Origin: Streptomyces monomycini
GTDB taxonomy: Bacteria > Actinomycetota > Actinomycetes > Streptomycetales > Streptomycetaceae
Reading direction: 5' to 3'
NCBI RefSeq assembly: GCF_022271435.1
Contig: NZ_JAFIQY010000061.1
Coordinates: 1 to 41,952 of the forward strand
DNA length: 41,952 nt
Shown here: piece by piece, positions 31,303 to 39,715 of the stretch
How the letters are laid out: each line of letters begins with the position of its first letter
How positions within the stretch are numbered: the first letter of the stretch is position 1
The notes under the pieces: generated by a model
Databases searched by the model: none
Seen by the model: only the letters and a program-made list of their open reading frames with translations
Told to the model about the DNA's origin: nothing
Made by a program: the position numbers and the translations under genes

Positions 31303-32619
31303 TCAGTCCGCGGCGAATATCCGCGCTTTCTGCCGTTCGATGCTGTTGACCAGGCCGTCGATGTCGTCCGGGTCGCCGATGAACTGCTGGAGCGCCTGGA
31401 TCAGTACGGTCGAGGCGAAATCGGGGCGGGTGTCGCGGTCCATGAACTGCGCTATCTGCCGGGCGCCGGACACCAGCCGGACGGCCTTCTTCTGCAGGGC
31501 GTCGTACGTCTGTGTGCCGGCCACGCCGTTGGCCGCGACATTGTTCGGGTCCCGCTTCAGGTAGGCCAGTTCGGCCTGGGGTGTGGCGAGGAAGGCGAGC
31601 AGGTCGCGGGCGGCTTCCCGGTGCCGCGCTTTCTTCGCCATCAGGAACCCGTCCATCGGCGCCTCGACCGCCTCCTGCCCGAAGGCCGGGTCGATCTCGG
31701 GGAACGGGAAGAGGTCCAGGTCCGCGCGGTTCTCCGCGGTGAACTGCTGGCCGGGGTGCTGGAGTCCGAGCACCGCCATGCCGGCCTTCTTCCCCTGGAG
31801 GGACTGCGCCGCCTCCTGCCAGGTCCGGCCGTTGGCGCCTTTCTGGTGGTACGGCAGCAGGCTCCGCCACAGGTCGAAGACCTGCCGCACCTGCGGACTC
31901 GTCCAGGATTTCTCCCCGCGCATCAGGGCGATGTGGAAGTCGTAACCGTTGGCCCGCATGTCGAGGTAGTCGAAGGTGCCCATCGCGGGCCAGCCTTCCT
32001 TGTCGCCGAAGGCGAATGGGGTGAGGCCGTCCTTCTGCATCTGCCGGGCGAGCGCACGGTATTGATCGAAGGTGCGCGGGATCTCGTAACCCCGCGTCCG
32101 GAAAACGCCCTTCCGGTGGAAGACCGCCCACGGGTAGTAGTAGTACGGCACGAAGTACTGCTTGCCGTCCTCGCCCGTGGACTGTTTCTTCACCGCGTCG
32201 GAGAACCCGTCGAACTTCCTCCAGAGATCACTGATGTCGGCGAGCAGGCCCTTTCGCGCGAAGTACTGCATGCGGTAACCGGCGAACCACGTGAAGACGT
32301 CATCGGGCGTGCCCTGGAGGTAACGGTTGATGTTCTCCTGGAAGTTCTCGTGGTTGACCGTGTTGACCTTCACCGGCTTCTTCGACTTCTTCTCGTACGC
32401 CGCGATGGCGTCGGCGTACGCGCGCTTCGGCACCGCGTCCGAGGCGTTGGACCCCAGGGTGACGCCGTCGCCGGGACCGTTGCCGCAGGCGGCGAGCAGC
32501 GACGGCAGCGCGACCGCCCCCGCACCGGCCGCCACGCTCCGCAGCACCGACCGCCGGGGCACCGCGCGTACCGGCCGGTGCGCGCTTTCACCCGGGCCGT
32601 CCCCCCATGACCGGACCAT
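31303..32619 (-). CDS. Sugar-binding lipoprotein of ABC transporter
   Basis: A 438-residue extracellular solute-binding protein (family 1). The signal peptide has twin arginines (PRRSVLRSVAAGAGAVALPS) and the lipobox LLAAC with lipidated C45, so export may be by Tat. The mature part shows the sugar-binding-protein layout: NTVNHENFQENINRYLQGTPDD, GLLADISDLWRKF, YYYPWAVFHRKGVF, and MAVLGLQHPGQQF. ATG 32619 has a GAGGAGGGGGAGAGG leader. It is first in the operon with the two permeases and diverges from a GH27 alpha-galactosidase, so alpha-galactosides (melibiose, raffinose type) are the likely ligands; this is inferred from context. Confidence 0.93.
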   Translation of the reverse strand: MVRSWGDGPGESAHRPVRAVPRRSVLRSVAAGAGAVALPSLLAACGNGPGDGVTLGSNASDAVPKRAYADAIAAYEKKSKKPVKVNTVNHENFQENINRYLQGTPDDVFTWFAGYRMQYFARKGLLADISDLWRKFDGFSDAVKKQSTGEDGKQYFVPYYYYPWAVFHRKGVFRTRGYEIPRTFDQYRALARQMQKDGLTPFAFGDKEGWPAMGTFDYLDMRANGYDFHIALMRGEKSWTSPQVRQVFDLWRSLLPYHQKGANGRTWQEAAQSLQGKKAGMAVLGLQHPGQQFTAENRADLDLFPFPEIDPAFGQEAVEAPMDGFLMAKKARHREAARDLLAFLATPQAELAYLKRDPNNVAANGVAGTQTYDALQKKAVRLVSGARQIAQFMDRDTRPDFASTVLIQALQQFIGDPDDIDGLVNSIERQKARIFAAD

Positions 32620-32643
32620 GTCCTCTCCCCCTCCTCGGCGATG

Positions 32644-32686
32644 GAACCGAACAGAACCGAACGCGAGTGCTGGGATCTCACTCCCA
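32644..32686. promoter_or_regulatory. Repeats and LacI-like inverted repeat in alpha-galactoside divergent promoter
   Basis: A tandem GAACCGAACA/GAACCGAACG direct repeat (32644-32663) is followed by TGGGA-TCTCAC-TCCCA (32671-32686). The latter resembles the CebR-type TGGGAGCGCTCCCA operator but with a 6-bp instead of 4-bp centre. They lie just upstream of the binding-protein start and may be operator sites for the sugar regulon. TTGACT at 32784 could be a -35 for the galactosidase. Confidence 0.5.
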
Positions 32687-32833
32687 ACACGGGCATCGGT
32701 CAAGGCTTTCGGCGGCCCCTTCCCGTATTTTCCCCGGTCGCCTTCCAACACAGTCCAACAAGCCTTACCGTAAACACTCGCAATTGACTGGTACATGACT
32801 TACTGCTCTCTCCGCGAACGGAGGACGCGAATC

Positions 32834-34930
32834 ATGCGCCCGCACATCCCTCTCACCACCCGCCGCGCCCGGCGAAGAGTCGTCGCGGCGCTGTCCGCGG
32901 CGTTCCTGTGCTCGGCCGGGGTGACGGCCCTGCCCGCCGCGGCCCGCACGGCCGACGCCTCCGACGGCCCACCCGCTTCCCCGTCCACCGCGGCCACCAC
33001 GGCCGTCCCCGCCGGAACAGCCGCGTCCGCCGCCCCGCGACTGCCCGACGGCCTGGCCAGGACGCCTCCCATGGGCTTCAACAACTGGAACTCCACCCAC
33101 TGCGGAGCCGACTTCAACGAGGCGATGATCAAGGGAATCGCCGACCTCTTCGTCGCGAAGGGGCTCAAGGCCGCCGGTTACGAGTACGTGAACCTGGACG
33201 ACTGCTGGGCCAAGAAGGAGCGGGACGCGAACGGAAAACTGGTCCCGGACACCACCCGCTTCCCCAACGGCATCAAGGCCCTGGCCGACTACGTCCACGC
33301 CAAGGGCTTGAAGTTCGGCATCTACACCAGTGCCGGCACCACGACGTGTGCCCAGGCGATGCCCGGCGCGCTGGGCCATGAGTACTCCGACGCCCAGCAG
33401 TTCGCCGACTGGGGAGTGGACTACCTGAAATACGACAACTGCAACAACCAGGGGGTGGACGCCAAGAAGCGGTACATCACCATGCGCGACGCCCTGAAGG
33501 CGACGGGCCGCCCCATCGTCTACAGCATTTGCGAGTGGGGCGAGAACAAGCCGTGGGAGTGGGCGGCGGACGTCGGGCACCTGTGGCGCACCACCGGTGA
33601 CATCAGCGACGTGTGGGACAGCATGGTCTCGATCTTCAAGGCGAACGCGCCGCTGGCGCCGTACGCCGGCCCCGGCCACTGGAACGACCCGGACATGCTG
33701 GAGGTCGGCAACGGCGGCATGGCGGACGCCGAGTACCGCAGCCACTTCTCGCTGTGGTCGATGATGGCCGCGCCGCTGCTGATCGGCACCGATCTGCGCA
33801 AGGCCTCCCAGGCGACGTTCGACATCCTCGGCAACCGCGAGGTGATCGCGCTCGACCAGGACCCGCTGGGCAAGCAGGCCCAGGTGCTGAAGTCCGAGGG
33901 CGGCCGCTGGGTCCTGAGCAAGCCGCTGGCCAACGGCGACCGGGCGGTGGCCCTGTTCAACGAGACGGACCGCCCGCAGCACATCACCACCACGGCCAAG
34001 GAGGCGGGCCTGCCGCAGGCGAGCGGCTACCGGCTGCGCGACCTGTGGAAGGACGAGAACACCCACACCGCGGGTGAGATCGCCGGGACCGTACCGGCGC
34101 ACGGCACGCTGCTGTACCGCGTCGCCGCCGACCGCCACTGGGCGCAGTACCCGCCGGCCCTCGACACCGCGGCGGACGGCGTCGCGCCGATCGAGGTCGG
34201 CAAGGAGGTCCGGACCGCCACCCTCACCCGCAACCTGGGCCGCACCCCCGCGCTGGACGTCAAGGTCGATCTCAAGGGCCCGCAGGGCTGGCGCGTGGAG
34301 CCGGTCACGTCCACCGGCACCCAGGTCCTGCCCCCGGGCAAGGAGCTGGCGACCGCCTGGAAGATCTCGCCACTCGCGGGGACCAAGCCCGGCCCGTACG
34401 AGCTGACGCTGACCACCGACTACCACTCCACGCGCGGGCAGCACGTGACCCTGACGCTGCCGTTCGCGGTCACCGCCGTCCAGGCGCCGCCCGCCGGCAC
34501 CTCCTACGCCAGCGACCTGACCTGGCTCTCCGCCACCAACGGCTACGGGCCGGTGGAGAAGGACATGAGCGTGGGAGGGCAGCGGCCCGGTGACGGGACG
34601 CCGATCACCATCGGCGGTGTGCCGTACGCCAAGGGGCTGGGTGCCCACGCGCCCAGCGAGATCACGTACTACACGGGTGGCAAGTGCTCGGCGTTCAGCG
34701 CGCAGGTCGGCGTGGACGACGAGACCGGCGACCAGGGGACGGTCACCTTCGAGGTGTGGGCCGACGGGCAGAAGGTCGCCGAGAGCGGCAAGCTGACCGG
34801 CACCGACCCGGCGAAGGCGATCAGCGCGGCGGTCACCGGGGCGGGCACCGTACGGCTGGTCGTGCAGGACGCCGGTGACGGCTTCTTCTACGACCACGGC
34901 GACTGGGCCGACGCCAAGTTCACCTGCTGA
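32834..34930 (+). CDS. Secreted GH27 alpha-galactosidase with NPCBM domain
   Basis: A 698-residue enzyme. The signal peptide (~1-45) ends near LPAAARTADA, and a Ser/Thr/Ala linker leads to the GH27 barrel (~75-350): PPMGFNNWNSTHC, YVNLDDCWA, nucleophile D201 in YLKYDNC, and the acid/base aspartate D256 in RTTGDISDVW. A C-terminal all-beta GH27 domain follows, then a NEW3-type domain (~440-540) and an NPCBM carbohydrate-binding domain (~555-698; DLTWLSATNGYGPVEKDMS ... KGLGAHAPSEITYYTGGKC). It removes terminal alpha-galactose from galactomannan or oligosaccharides outside the cell. ATG 32834 has GGAGGA about 8 nt upstream. Divergent from the ABC transporter, which would import the products. 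Confidence 0.94.
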   Translation: MRPHIPLTTRRARRRVVAALSAAFLCSAGVTALPAAARTADASDGPPASPSTAATTAVPAGTAASAAPRLPDGLARTPPMGFNNWNSTHCGADFNEAMIKGIADLFVAKGLKAAGYEYVNLDDCWAKKERDANGKLVPDTTRFPNGIKALADYVHAKGLKFGIYTSAGTTTCAQAMPGALGHEYSDAQQFADWGVDYLKYDNCNNQGVDAKKRYITMRDALKATGRPIVYSICEWGENKPWEWAADVGHLWRTTGDISDVWDSMVSIFKANAPLAPYAGPGHWNDPDMLEVGNGGMADAEYRSHFSLWSMMAAPLLIGTDLRKASQATFDILGNREVIALDQDPLGKQAQVLKSEGGRWVLSKPLANGDRAVALFNETDRPQHITTTAKEAGLPQASGYRLRDLWKDENTHTAGEIAGTVPAHGTLLYRVAADRHWAQYPPALDTAADGVAPIEVGKEVRTATLTRNLGRTPALDVKVDLKGPQGWRVEPVTSTGTQVLPPGKELATAWKISPLAGTKPGPYELTLTTDYHSTRGQHVTLTLPFAVTAVQAPPAGTSYASDLTWLSATNGYGPVEKDMSVGGQRPGDGTPITIGGVPYAKGLGAHAPSEITYYTGGKCSAFSAQVGVDDETGDQGTVTFEVWADGQKVAESGKLTGTDPAKAISAAVTGAGTVRLVVQDAGDGFFYDHGDWADAKFTC

Positions 34931-34979
34931 CGGGGGCGTTCACCTGGTGGTGCGGTCGTGCACCGCACACCGCACACCG

Positions 34980-35007
34980 GCCGGGCGGGCCGTACGGCCT
35001 GCCCGGC
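34980..35007. terminator. Strong bidirectional terminator
   Basis: GCCGGGCGGGCC (34980-34991) and GGCCTGCCCGGC (34996-35007) form a 12-bp stem with one G-U pair and a GTAC loop, between convergent genes ending at 34930 (+) and 35103 (-). Confidence 0.75.
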
Positions 35008-35102
35008 TCACGGCGGCGTCCGGGTCCGACCGGCCTCGGCGTCCGGGGCCGGGCCGGTACTCGGCCTCATGTACCGGCCCGGTCCCTTCCGTACGGCCCG
35101 GG

Positions 35103-37214
35103 TCAGCAGGTCGGCAGGCCGGGAACCGGCGCGTCGTTCCGGCCGCCCTTGAGGTAGACGGCACTGACGTACACGCCGCTGTTGCCACTGTCGTCGTCCG
35201 TCTTCGCCCACCAGGTGTTGGTCCACCGGCCGAACGTCTCCCGGCGGCCCAGGTTCGCCTGGCAGTAGAAGTAGTTGGTGCCCGCGTTCAACGTGCCGAC
35301 GTGCTGGAAGGAGCCGGTGTACGAGGCGGCGGCGCGCCACACCTGGCAGTTGACCTTGCCGCCGCCGATCGGCGCGCACGAGCTGGGCTCCGGTACGCCA
35401 CCGGTCCCGCCGGTGGCGCCGCCGCCCGAGGCGGCCGCCCCTCCCCCGGACGCGGAACCGCCGCTGCCGCCCGGCCCGCCGTCGCCCCCGCCTCCCGTAC
35501 CGCCGGCCGCCGCTCCGCCGTCGCCGCCCTTGCCGTTGCCGGGGTCGCCGCCGCTACCGGGCTTCGGCTGCCCGGACGCGGCGCCCTTCGACGGCTCGCC
35601 GGAGGTGGCGGGCGCCGCGCTCCGCCCGACCTCGGCCTTCCCGGTCGCCCGGTCACCCGGCTCGGCGCCCCCGGTCTCCTTCGGGGTGCCCGACGCGCCT
35701 GCCCGCGCGGCCTGTTCCTGTTCCTGCGAGGGGGCGCCGGGCCGCCGCTCCGCGACCGTACCGCCGGAGTCCCGGGCCATCAGCCCGTACGTCACTCCGC
35801 CACCCGACACCAGGACGGCGGTCACGGCGGCGGCGAGCATGCAGGCACGGCGCCCACGCCCGGACGGAGGGGCGGCGGCGCCGGTGGCCGCCACGGTGCT
35901 GGTCTCCCGCTCCCCCGGGGTTCCGGCGGGGACCGGACCGGTGGGCGCTCGGCCGCTGACCGGGCCGGTGGGCGACTGGCCACTGACCGGCCCCGTGAGT
36001 GCCTGACCGCCAGATGGCGACGGCAACGGCGCCGCCGGGATGTCCGCCGCGGTCGGCGTCCACGACGTCCCCGGGCCTGTTCCTGTACCCGGCGCTGTAC
36101 CGGGGCCTGTACCTGTACCCGGCGCTGTACCGGGGCCTGTACCTGTACCCGGCGCTGTACCGGGGCCTGTACCTGGCTCCGTACCGGTACCCGTATGCGC
36201 ACCCGACCCCGCTCCCACCCCCGGCGCCCTCCCCAACCGCACCGTGTCGCGCCCGTCGGCCACCGCCGTCAGCAGGGCCCGTGCCTCGGCCGCGCTCGGC
36301 CGGGCGGCCGGGTCCTTGGTCATCAGCGCGTGCAGTACGGGCGTCAACGGCCCGGCCCGGCGCGGCTCGGGCAGCGGCTCGGAGACGATCGCCGTCAGGG
36401 TCGACCAGACCGACGTCCGGCGGAACGGCGCGCCGCTGCCCTCCACGGCCGCGTACAGCGTCATGCCCAGCGACCAGATGTCCGAGGCGGGCGAGGGCGG
36501 CTGCCCCTGGGCGCGCTCGGGCGGCAGGTAGTCGAGCGAGCCGACGAGTTCGCCGCTGCGGGTGAGGTGGGTGGTCGCCCCGTCGTCGGGCGCCTCGATG
36601 CTCGCGATGCCGAAGTCGGTGAGCACCACGCGGCCCACCCCGGCGTCCGGGCGGCCCGCGCGCTGCTCCCAGCGCTCCAGCAGTACGTTGCCGGGCTTGA
36701 CGTCCCGGTGCAGCACGCCGGCCTGGTGGGCGGCGTCCAGCGCGTCCATCACCTTGGCGCCGATGGCGGCGATCTCGCGCGGGTCCAGGGCGCCGCCCCG
36801 GTCGAGCGCGTCGTCCAGGGACGGGCCGTCGACCAGTTCCATGACGATGACCGGGCGCCCGTCCTCGTCGATCACGTCGTGCACGGTGACCACGCCGGAG
36901 TGCCGGATGCGGGCCGCGGCCCGTGCCTCGCGCTGCATCCGGGTCCGCAGGTCGGCCAGCTCCGGCGCGGACGCGTCGGTGTAGGCGCGCAGCACCTTCA
37001 CGGCGACTTCGCGGCCCAGCACCTCGTCCACCGCCCGGCAGACGACGCCCATGCCGCCGCGCCCGATCTGCCCGGTGACCCGGTACCGCCCGCCGAGCAG
37101 CCGCCCGGTCAACTCCCCGGCGGCCCCGCCCTCTTCACGGGCGCTGCCGCCGCTCTCTCCGGCACCCTCGTCGCCGCCGCGTCCCTCGTTCCCCGGCCCG
37201 TTCACGCCATTCAC
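35103..37214 (-). CDS. Membrane Ser/Thr protein kinase with extracellular C-terminal domain
   Basis: A 703-residue Hanks-type kinase. The kinase domain (~40-310) is complete: glycine loop IGRGGMGVV, VAVKVL, HRDVKPGNVLL, DFGIASIE, the activation segment GELVGSLDYLPPERAQG and DIWSLGMTLYAAVEG. A Thr/Gly/Pro linker with 10-residue repeats (GTGTGPGTAP) follows, then a membrane helix at ~455-480, a Gly/Ser-rich stalk, and an external domain (~615-703) with four Cys (SCAPIGGGKVNCQVW ... YFYCQANLG ... WWAKTDDDSGN ... PGLPTC) seen in Streptomyces secreted proteins. It likely links an outside signal to phosphorylation inside the cell; ligand unknown. GTG 37214 is the first start after an in-frame stop. 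It lies 80 nt behind the ROK kinase gene. Confidence 0.92.
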   Translation of the reverse strand: MNGVNGPGNEGRGGDEGAGESGGSAREEGGAAGELTGRLLGGRYRVTGQIGRGGMGVVCRAVDEVLGREVAVKVLRAYTDASAPELADLRTRMQREARAAARIRHSGVVTVHDVIDEDGRPVIVMELVDGPSLDDALDRGGALDPREIAAIGAKVMDALDAAHQAGVLHRDVKPGNVLLERWEQRAGRPDAGVGRVVLTDFGIASIEAPDDGATTHLTRSGELVGSLDYLPPERAQGQPPSPASDIWSLGMTLYAAVEGSGAPFRRTSVWSTLTAIVSEPLPEPRRAGPLTPVLHALMTKDPAARPSAAEARALLTAVADGRDTVRLGRAPGVGAGSGAHTGTGTEPGTGPGTAPGTGTGPGTAPGTGTGPGTAPGTGTGPGTSWTPTAADIPAAPLPSPSGGQALTGPVSGQSPTGPVSGRAPTGPVPAGTPGERETSTVAATGAAAPPSGRGRRACMLAAAVTAVLVSGGGVTYGLMARDSGGTVAERRPGAPSQEQEQAARAGASGTPKETGGAEPGDRATGKAEVGRSAAPATSGEPSKGAASGQPKPGSGGDPGNGKGGDGGAAAGGTGGGGDGGPGGSGGSASGGGAAASGGGATGGTGGVPEPSSCAPIGGGKVNCQVWRAAASYTGSFQHVGTLNAGTNYFYCQANLGRRETFGRWTNTWWAKTDDDSGNSGVYVSAVYLKGGRNDAPVPGLPTC
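36082..36175 (-). repeat. 30-bp tandem repeat inside kinase linker
   Basis: Three nearly identical 30-bp units (period 30, from 36082) encode the 10-residue repeats GTGTGPGTAP. A multiple of three, so copy-number changes would keep the frame. Confidence 0.85.
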
Positions 37215-37294
37215 GCCACTCGCCCCGTTCGCCCCACTCGTCCCCTGTCATGGTCGGCACCAGCCTAGAGGCCCGTGGGGCGCCGCAGGCCCCG

Positions 37295-38251
37295 TCAGAC
37301 GGTCGGGGCGAAGGCATCGAGACGGGACTGTTGTGCGGCGGCGGCCGCGGCGCCCACCACGCCGGCGTCCGTGCCCATCTGCGCCGGTACGACCGTGACG
37401 CCGCGGACGAAGGAGAGCGTGGCGTAGTCGCGCAGGGCGCGGCGCAAGGGGACGAAGAGGAGGTCCCCGGCGCCCGCGACGCCGCCGCCGACGACCACGA
37501 TCTCGATCTCGACGAGCGCGGCGGTGGCCGCGACACCGGCGGCCAGGGCCTGGGCGGCCCGCTCGAACGAGTGACGGGCCACCGGGTCACCCGCACGGGC
37601 CGCGGCGGCCACGGCGGCCGCGGTGGTGTCGCCGGCGGGGCCCGGCCGCCACCCGCGTTCGAGGGCGCGGCGGGCGATGTTGGGGCCGCTGGCGATGCGT
37701 TCGACACAGCCGCGGGAGCCGCACGGGCAGGGGTCGCCGTCGAGGTCGACGCTGATGTGGCCGATGTGGCCGGCGTTCCCGGTGGGGCCCGGGTGCAGCC
37801 GGCCGTTCAGGACCAGGCCACCGCCGACCCCGGTGGAGACCACCATGCACAGGGCGTTCGCGTACCCGCGGGCGGCGCCCTGCCAGTGTTCGGCGGCGGT
37901 CATGGCCACGCCGTCGCCCACCAGGACGACGGGGCGCGCACCGACCAGGTCCCGCACTTCGGCGACGACCGGGAAGTCCCGCCAGCCGGGGATGTTGACC
38001 GGGCTGACCGTGCCGCGCCGGGCGTCCACCGGCCCCGCGCTGCCGATACCGACGGCGGCCACCCTGGCCCACTCGGGGTGCGCGGTCAGCTCGCCCACCA
38101 CCTCGGCCAGCGCACGCAGGACGGTCGCGCCGTCCCGGTCGGCGGGCGTGGGCCGGGTGGTACGGACGAGCAGCCTGCCGTGCTCGTCCACCAGCGCGCC
38201 GGCGATCTTGGTGCCGCCGATGTCCAGCGCTGCGCTCAGGTCCGTCTGCAT
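37295..38251 (-). CDS. ROK family sugar kinase (glucokinase-like)
   Basis: A 318-residue kinase without a DNA-binding domain. The ATP loop is LDIGGTKIAGALVDEHG at the N-terminus, the catalytic aspartate is in VVLVGDGVAMTAAEHW (G-D instead of the more usual N-D), and the zinc motif is PCPCGSRGCVE. The phosphate 2 region reads MVVSTGVGGGLVLNGRLHPG and the hinge EIVVVGGGVAGAG. The usual reaction is ATP-dependent 6-phosphorylation of glucose, N-acetylmannosamine or a similar sugar. ATG 38251 is the first conserved start. Divergent from a LacI repressor, so its expression is probably controlled through the shared palindrome at 38329-38340. Confidence 0.92.
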   Translation of the reverse strand: MQTDLSAALDIGGTKIAGALVDEHGRLLVRTTRPTPADRDGATVLRALAEVVGELTAHPEWARVAAVGIGSAGPVDARRGTVSPVNIPGWRDFPVVAEVRDLVGARPVVLVGDGVAMTAAEHWQGAARGYANALCMVVSTGVGGGLVLNGRLHPGPTGNAGHIGHISVDLDGDPCPCGSRGCVERIASGPNIARRALERGWRPGPAGDTTAAAVAAAARAGDPVARHSFERAAQALAAGVAATAALVEIEIVVVGGGVAGAGDLLFVPLRRALRDYATLSFVRGVTVVPAQMGTDAGVVGAAAAAAQQSRLDAFAPTV

Positions 38252-38326
38252 CGGTGTCGAATCTCCTGGTGGGGCGCCTGGGCCGGGGTGCGTGGACCCG
38301 GCACGGGAACGCCAGTCTCGTGCTGA

Positions 38327-38353
38327 TTGACAACGTTGTCCAGAGGTTATGCT
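38327..38353 (+). promoter_or_regulatory. LacI promoter with overlapping operator palindrome
   Basis: TTGACA (38327-38332) and TATGCT (38348-38353) with a 15-bp spacer look like promoter hexamers for the + strand. The perfect 12-bp palindrome GACAACGTTGTC (38329-38340) overlaps the -35 and has the central CG of LacI-family operators. It sits between divergent ROK kinase and LacI genes. The remaining ~245 bp up to the LacI start are GC-rich and hold no recognised gene. Confidence 0.7.
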
Positions 38354-38597
38354 CGACGCCGTGCCGCACGTCGTCGTGCGGCGCCGCCGGACGGTCCCGC
38401 CCGGCCGGCCGCACGCACCGGCCCTCCGGACACCGTCACCGCCATCATCGGCGTACCGGAGGGGGAACCGCCACACCCGTCCCGCCCGTCTCTCCAGCAA
38501 CAGCCGGAACGAGCAGCGGAGCCGTGGCCCCCTCGGGGCCGCCCGGCCGCCGCTCCCGCCGCCTCCACCCACCGCCGACAGAATCAGGACCGCGCAC

Positions 38598-39641
38598 GTG
38601 ACCGACACCGCCCGGGGCACCTCCCGCCGCTACGGCAGCCGGCCCACGATGAAGGACGTCGCGGCCCGGGCCGGCGTCGGCCTGAAGACGGTCTCCCGGG
38701 TGGTCAACGGCGAGCCCGGCGTCACCCCCGAGACCGAGCGCCGCGTCCAGGACGCCATCACCGCCCTCGGCTTCCGCCGCAACGACTCCGCCCGCATCCT
38801 GCGCAAGGGCCGCACCGCCAGCATCGGCCTGGTCCTGGAGGACCTTGCCGACCCGTTCTACGGGCCGCTCAGCCGCGCCGTCGAGGAGGTCGCCAGGGAC
38901 CACGGCGCGCTGCTGATCAACGGGTCCAGCGCCGAGGATCCTGCGCGCGAGCAGGAGCTGGTGCTCGCGCTGTGCGCGCGCCGGGTGGACGGCCTGGTGA
39001 TCATCCCGGCCGCCGACGACCACCGCTATCTGGAACCGGAGATCGCGGCGGGGGTGGCCACCGTCTTCGTGGACCGCCCGGCGGGCCGGATCGAGGCGGA
39101 CACGGTGCTCTCCGACAGCTTCGGCGGCGCCCGCGCCGCGGTCGCGCACCTGATCGCGCACGGCCACCGCCGGATCGGCTTCATCGGCGACCAGCCGCGC
39201 ATCCACACGGCCGGGGAGCGGCTGCGCGGCTACCGTACGGCGATGGCCGAGGCCGGGCTGGCCGTCGACGAGTCGTGGGTCTCCCTCGGGTCGACCGCGC
39301 CCGACCGGGTACGGTTCGCGGCCACCGCCATGCTGGACGGGCCGCGCCCGGTCACCGCGCTGTTCGCGGGCAACAACCGGGTCACGGTCACCGCGGTGCG
39401 GGTGCTCGCCGAACGCCCGCGCCCGGTCGCCCTGGTGGGCTTCGACGACTTCGAGCTGGCCGATCTGGTGTCCCCCGCGATCACGGTCGTGGCGCAGGAC
39501 GCCGCGCGTCTCGGCCGTACCGCCGCCACGATGCTCTTCCGCCGCCTGGACGGCGCCGGGATCCCGCCGCAGCGCGAGGAGATCCCCACCCGCCTCGTCC
39601 CGCGCGGCTCGGGCGAACTGCCCCCGCCCGCCGACGGCTGA
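38598..39641 (+). CDS. LacI family transcriptional repressor
   Basis: A 347-residue repressor. The HTH is PTMKDVAARAGVGLKTVSRV with VNGEPGVTPETERRV, followed by the minor-groove hinge NDSARILRKGRTASIGLVLE (residues ~16-75). The sugar-binding core has the usual landmarks: DLADPFYGPLSRAVEE, VDGLVIIPAA, VFVDRPAGRIEAD, HRRIGFIGDQP and VALVGFDDFELADLV. GTG 38598 has AGGA about 9 nt upstream; the internal ATG at the HTH (MKDVAARAG, 38649) is the alternative. The perfect palindrome in the intergenic region is the expected binding site, so it likely represses itself and the divergent ROK kinase. Confidence 0.94.
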   Translation: MTDTARGTSRRYGSRPTMKDVAARAGVGLKTVSRVVNGEPGVTPETERRVQDAITALGFRRNDSARILRKGRTASIGLVLEDLADPFYGPLSRAVEEVARDHGALLINGSSAEDPAREQELVLALCARRVDGLVIIPAADDHRYLEPEIAAGVATVFVDRPAGRIEADTVLSDSFGGARAAVAHLIAHGHRRIGFIGDQPRIHTAGERLRGYRTAMAEAGLAVDESWVSLGSTAPDRVRFAATAMLDGPRPVTALFAGNNRVTVTAVRVLAERPRPVALVGFDDFELADLVSPAITVVAQDAARLGRTAATMLFRRLDGAGIPPQREEIPTRLVPRGSGELPPPADG

Positions 39642-39715
39642 GCGCCACGCCCCGGCCGGAACACCCCGTACAACGGCAGGCCCTGCCACGACGCCCCCTG
39701 TGACAGCACACCCCG

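Noticed and set aside
29392..32619. A missing ATPase as a sign of a broken transporter.
   Set aside because: Streptomyces sugar ABC operons commonly lack an ATPase gene and share MsiK, and all three genes are intact and tightly spaced.
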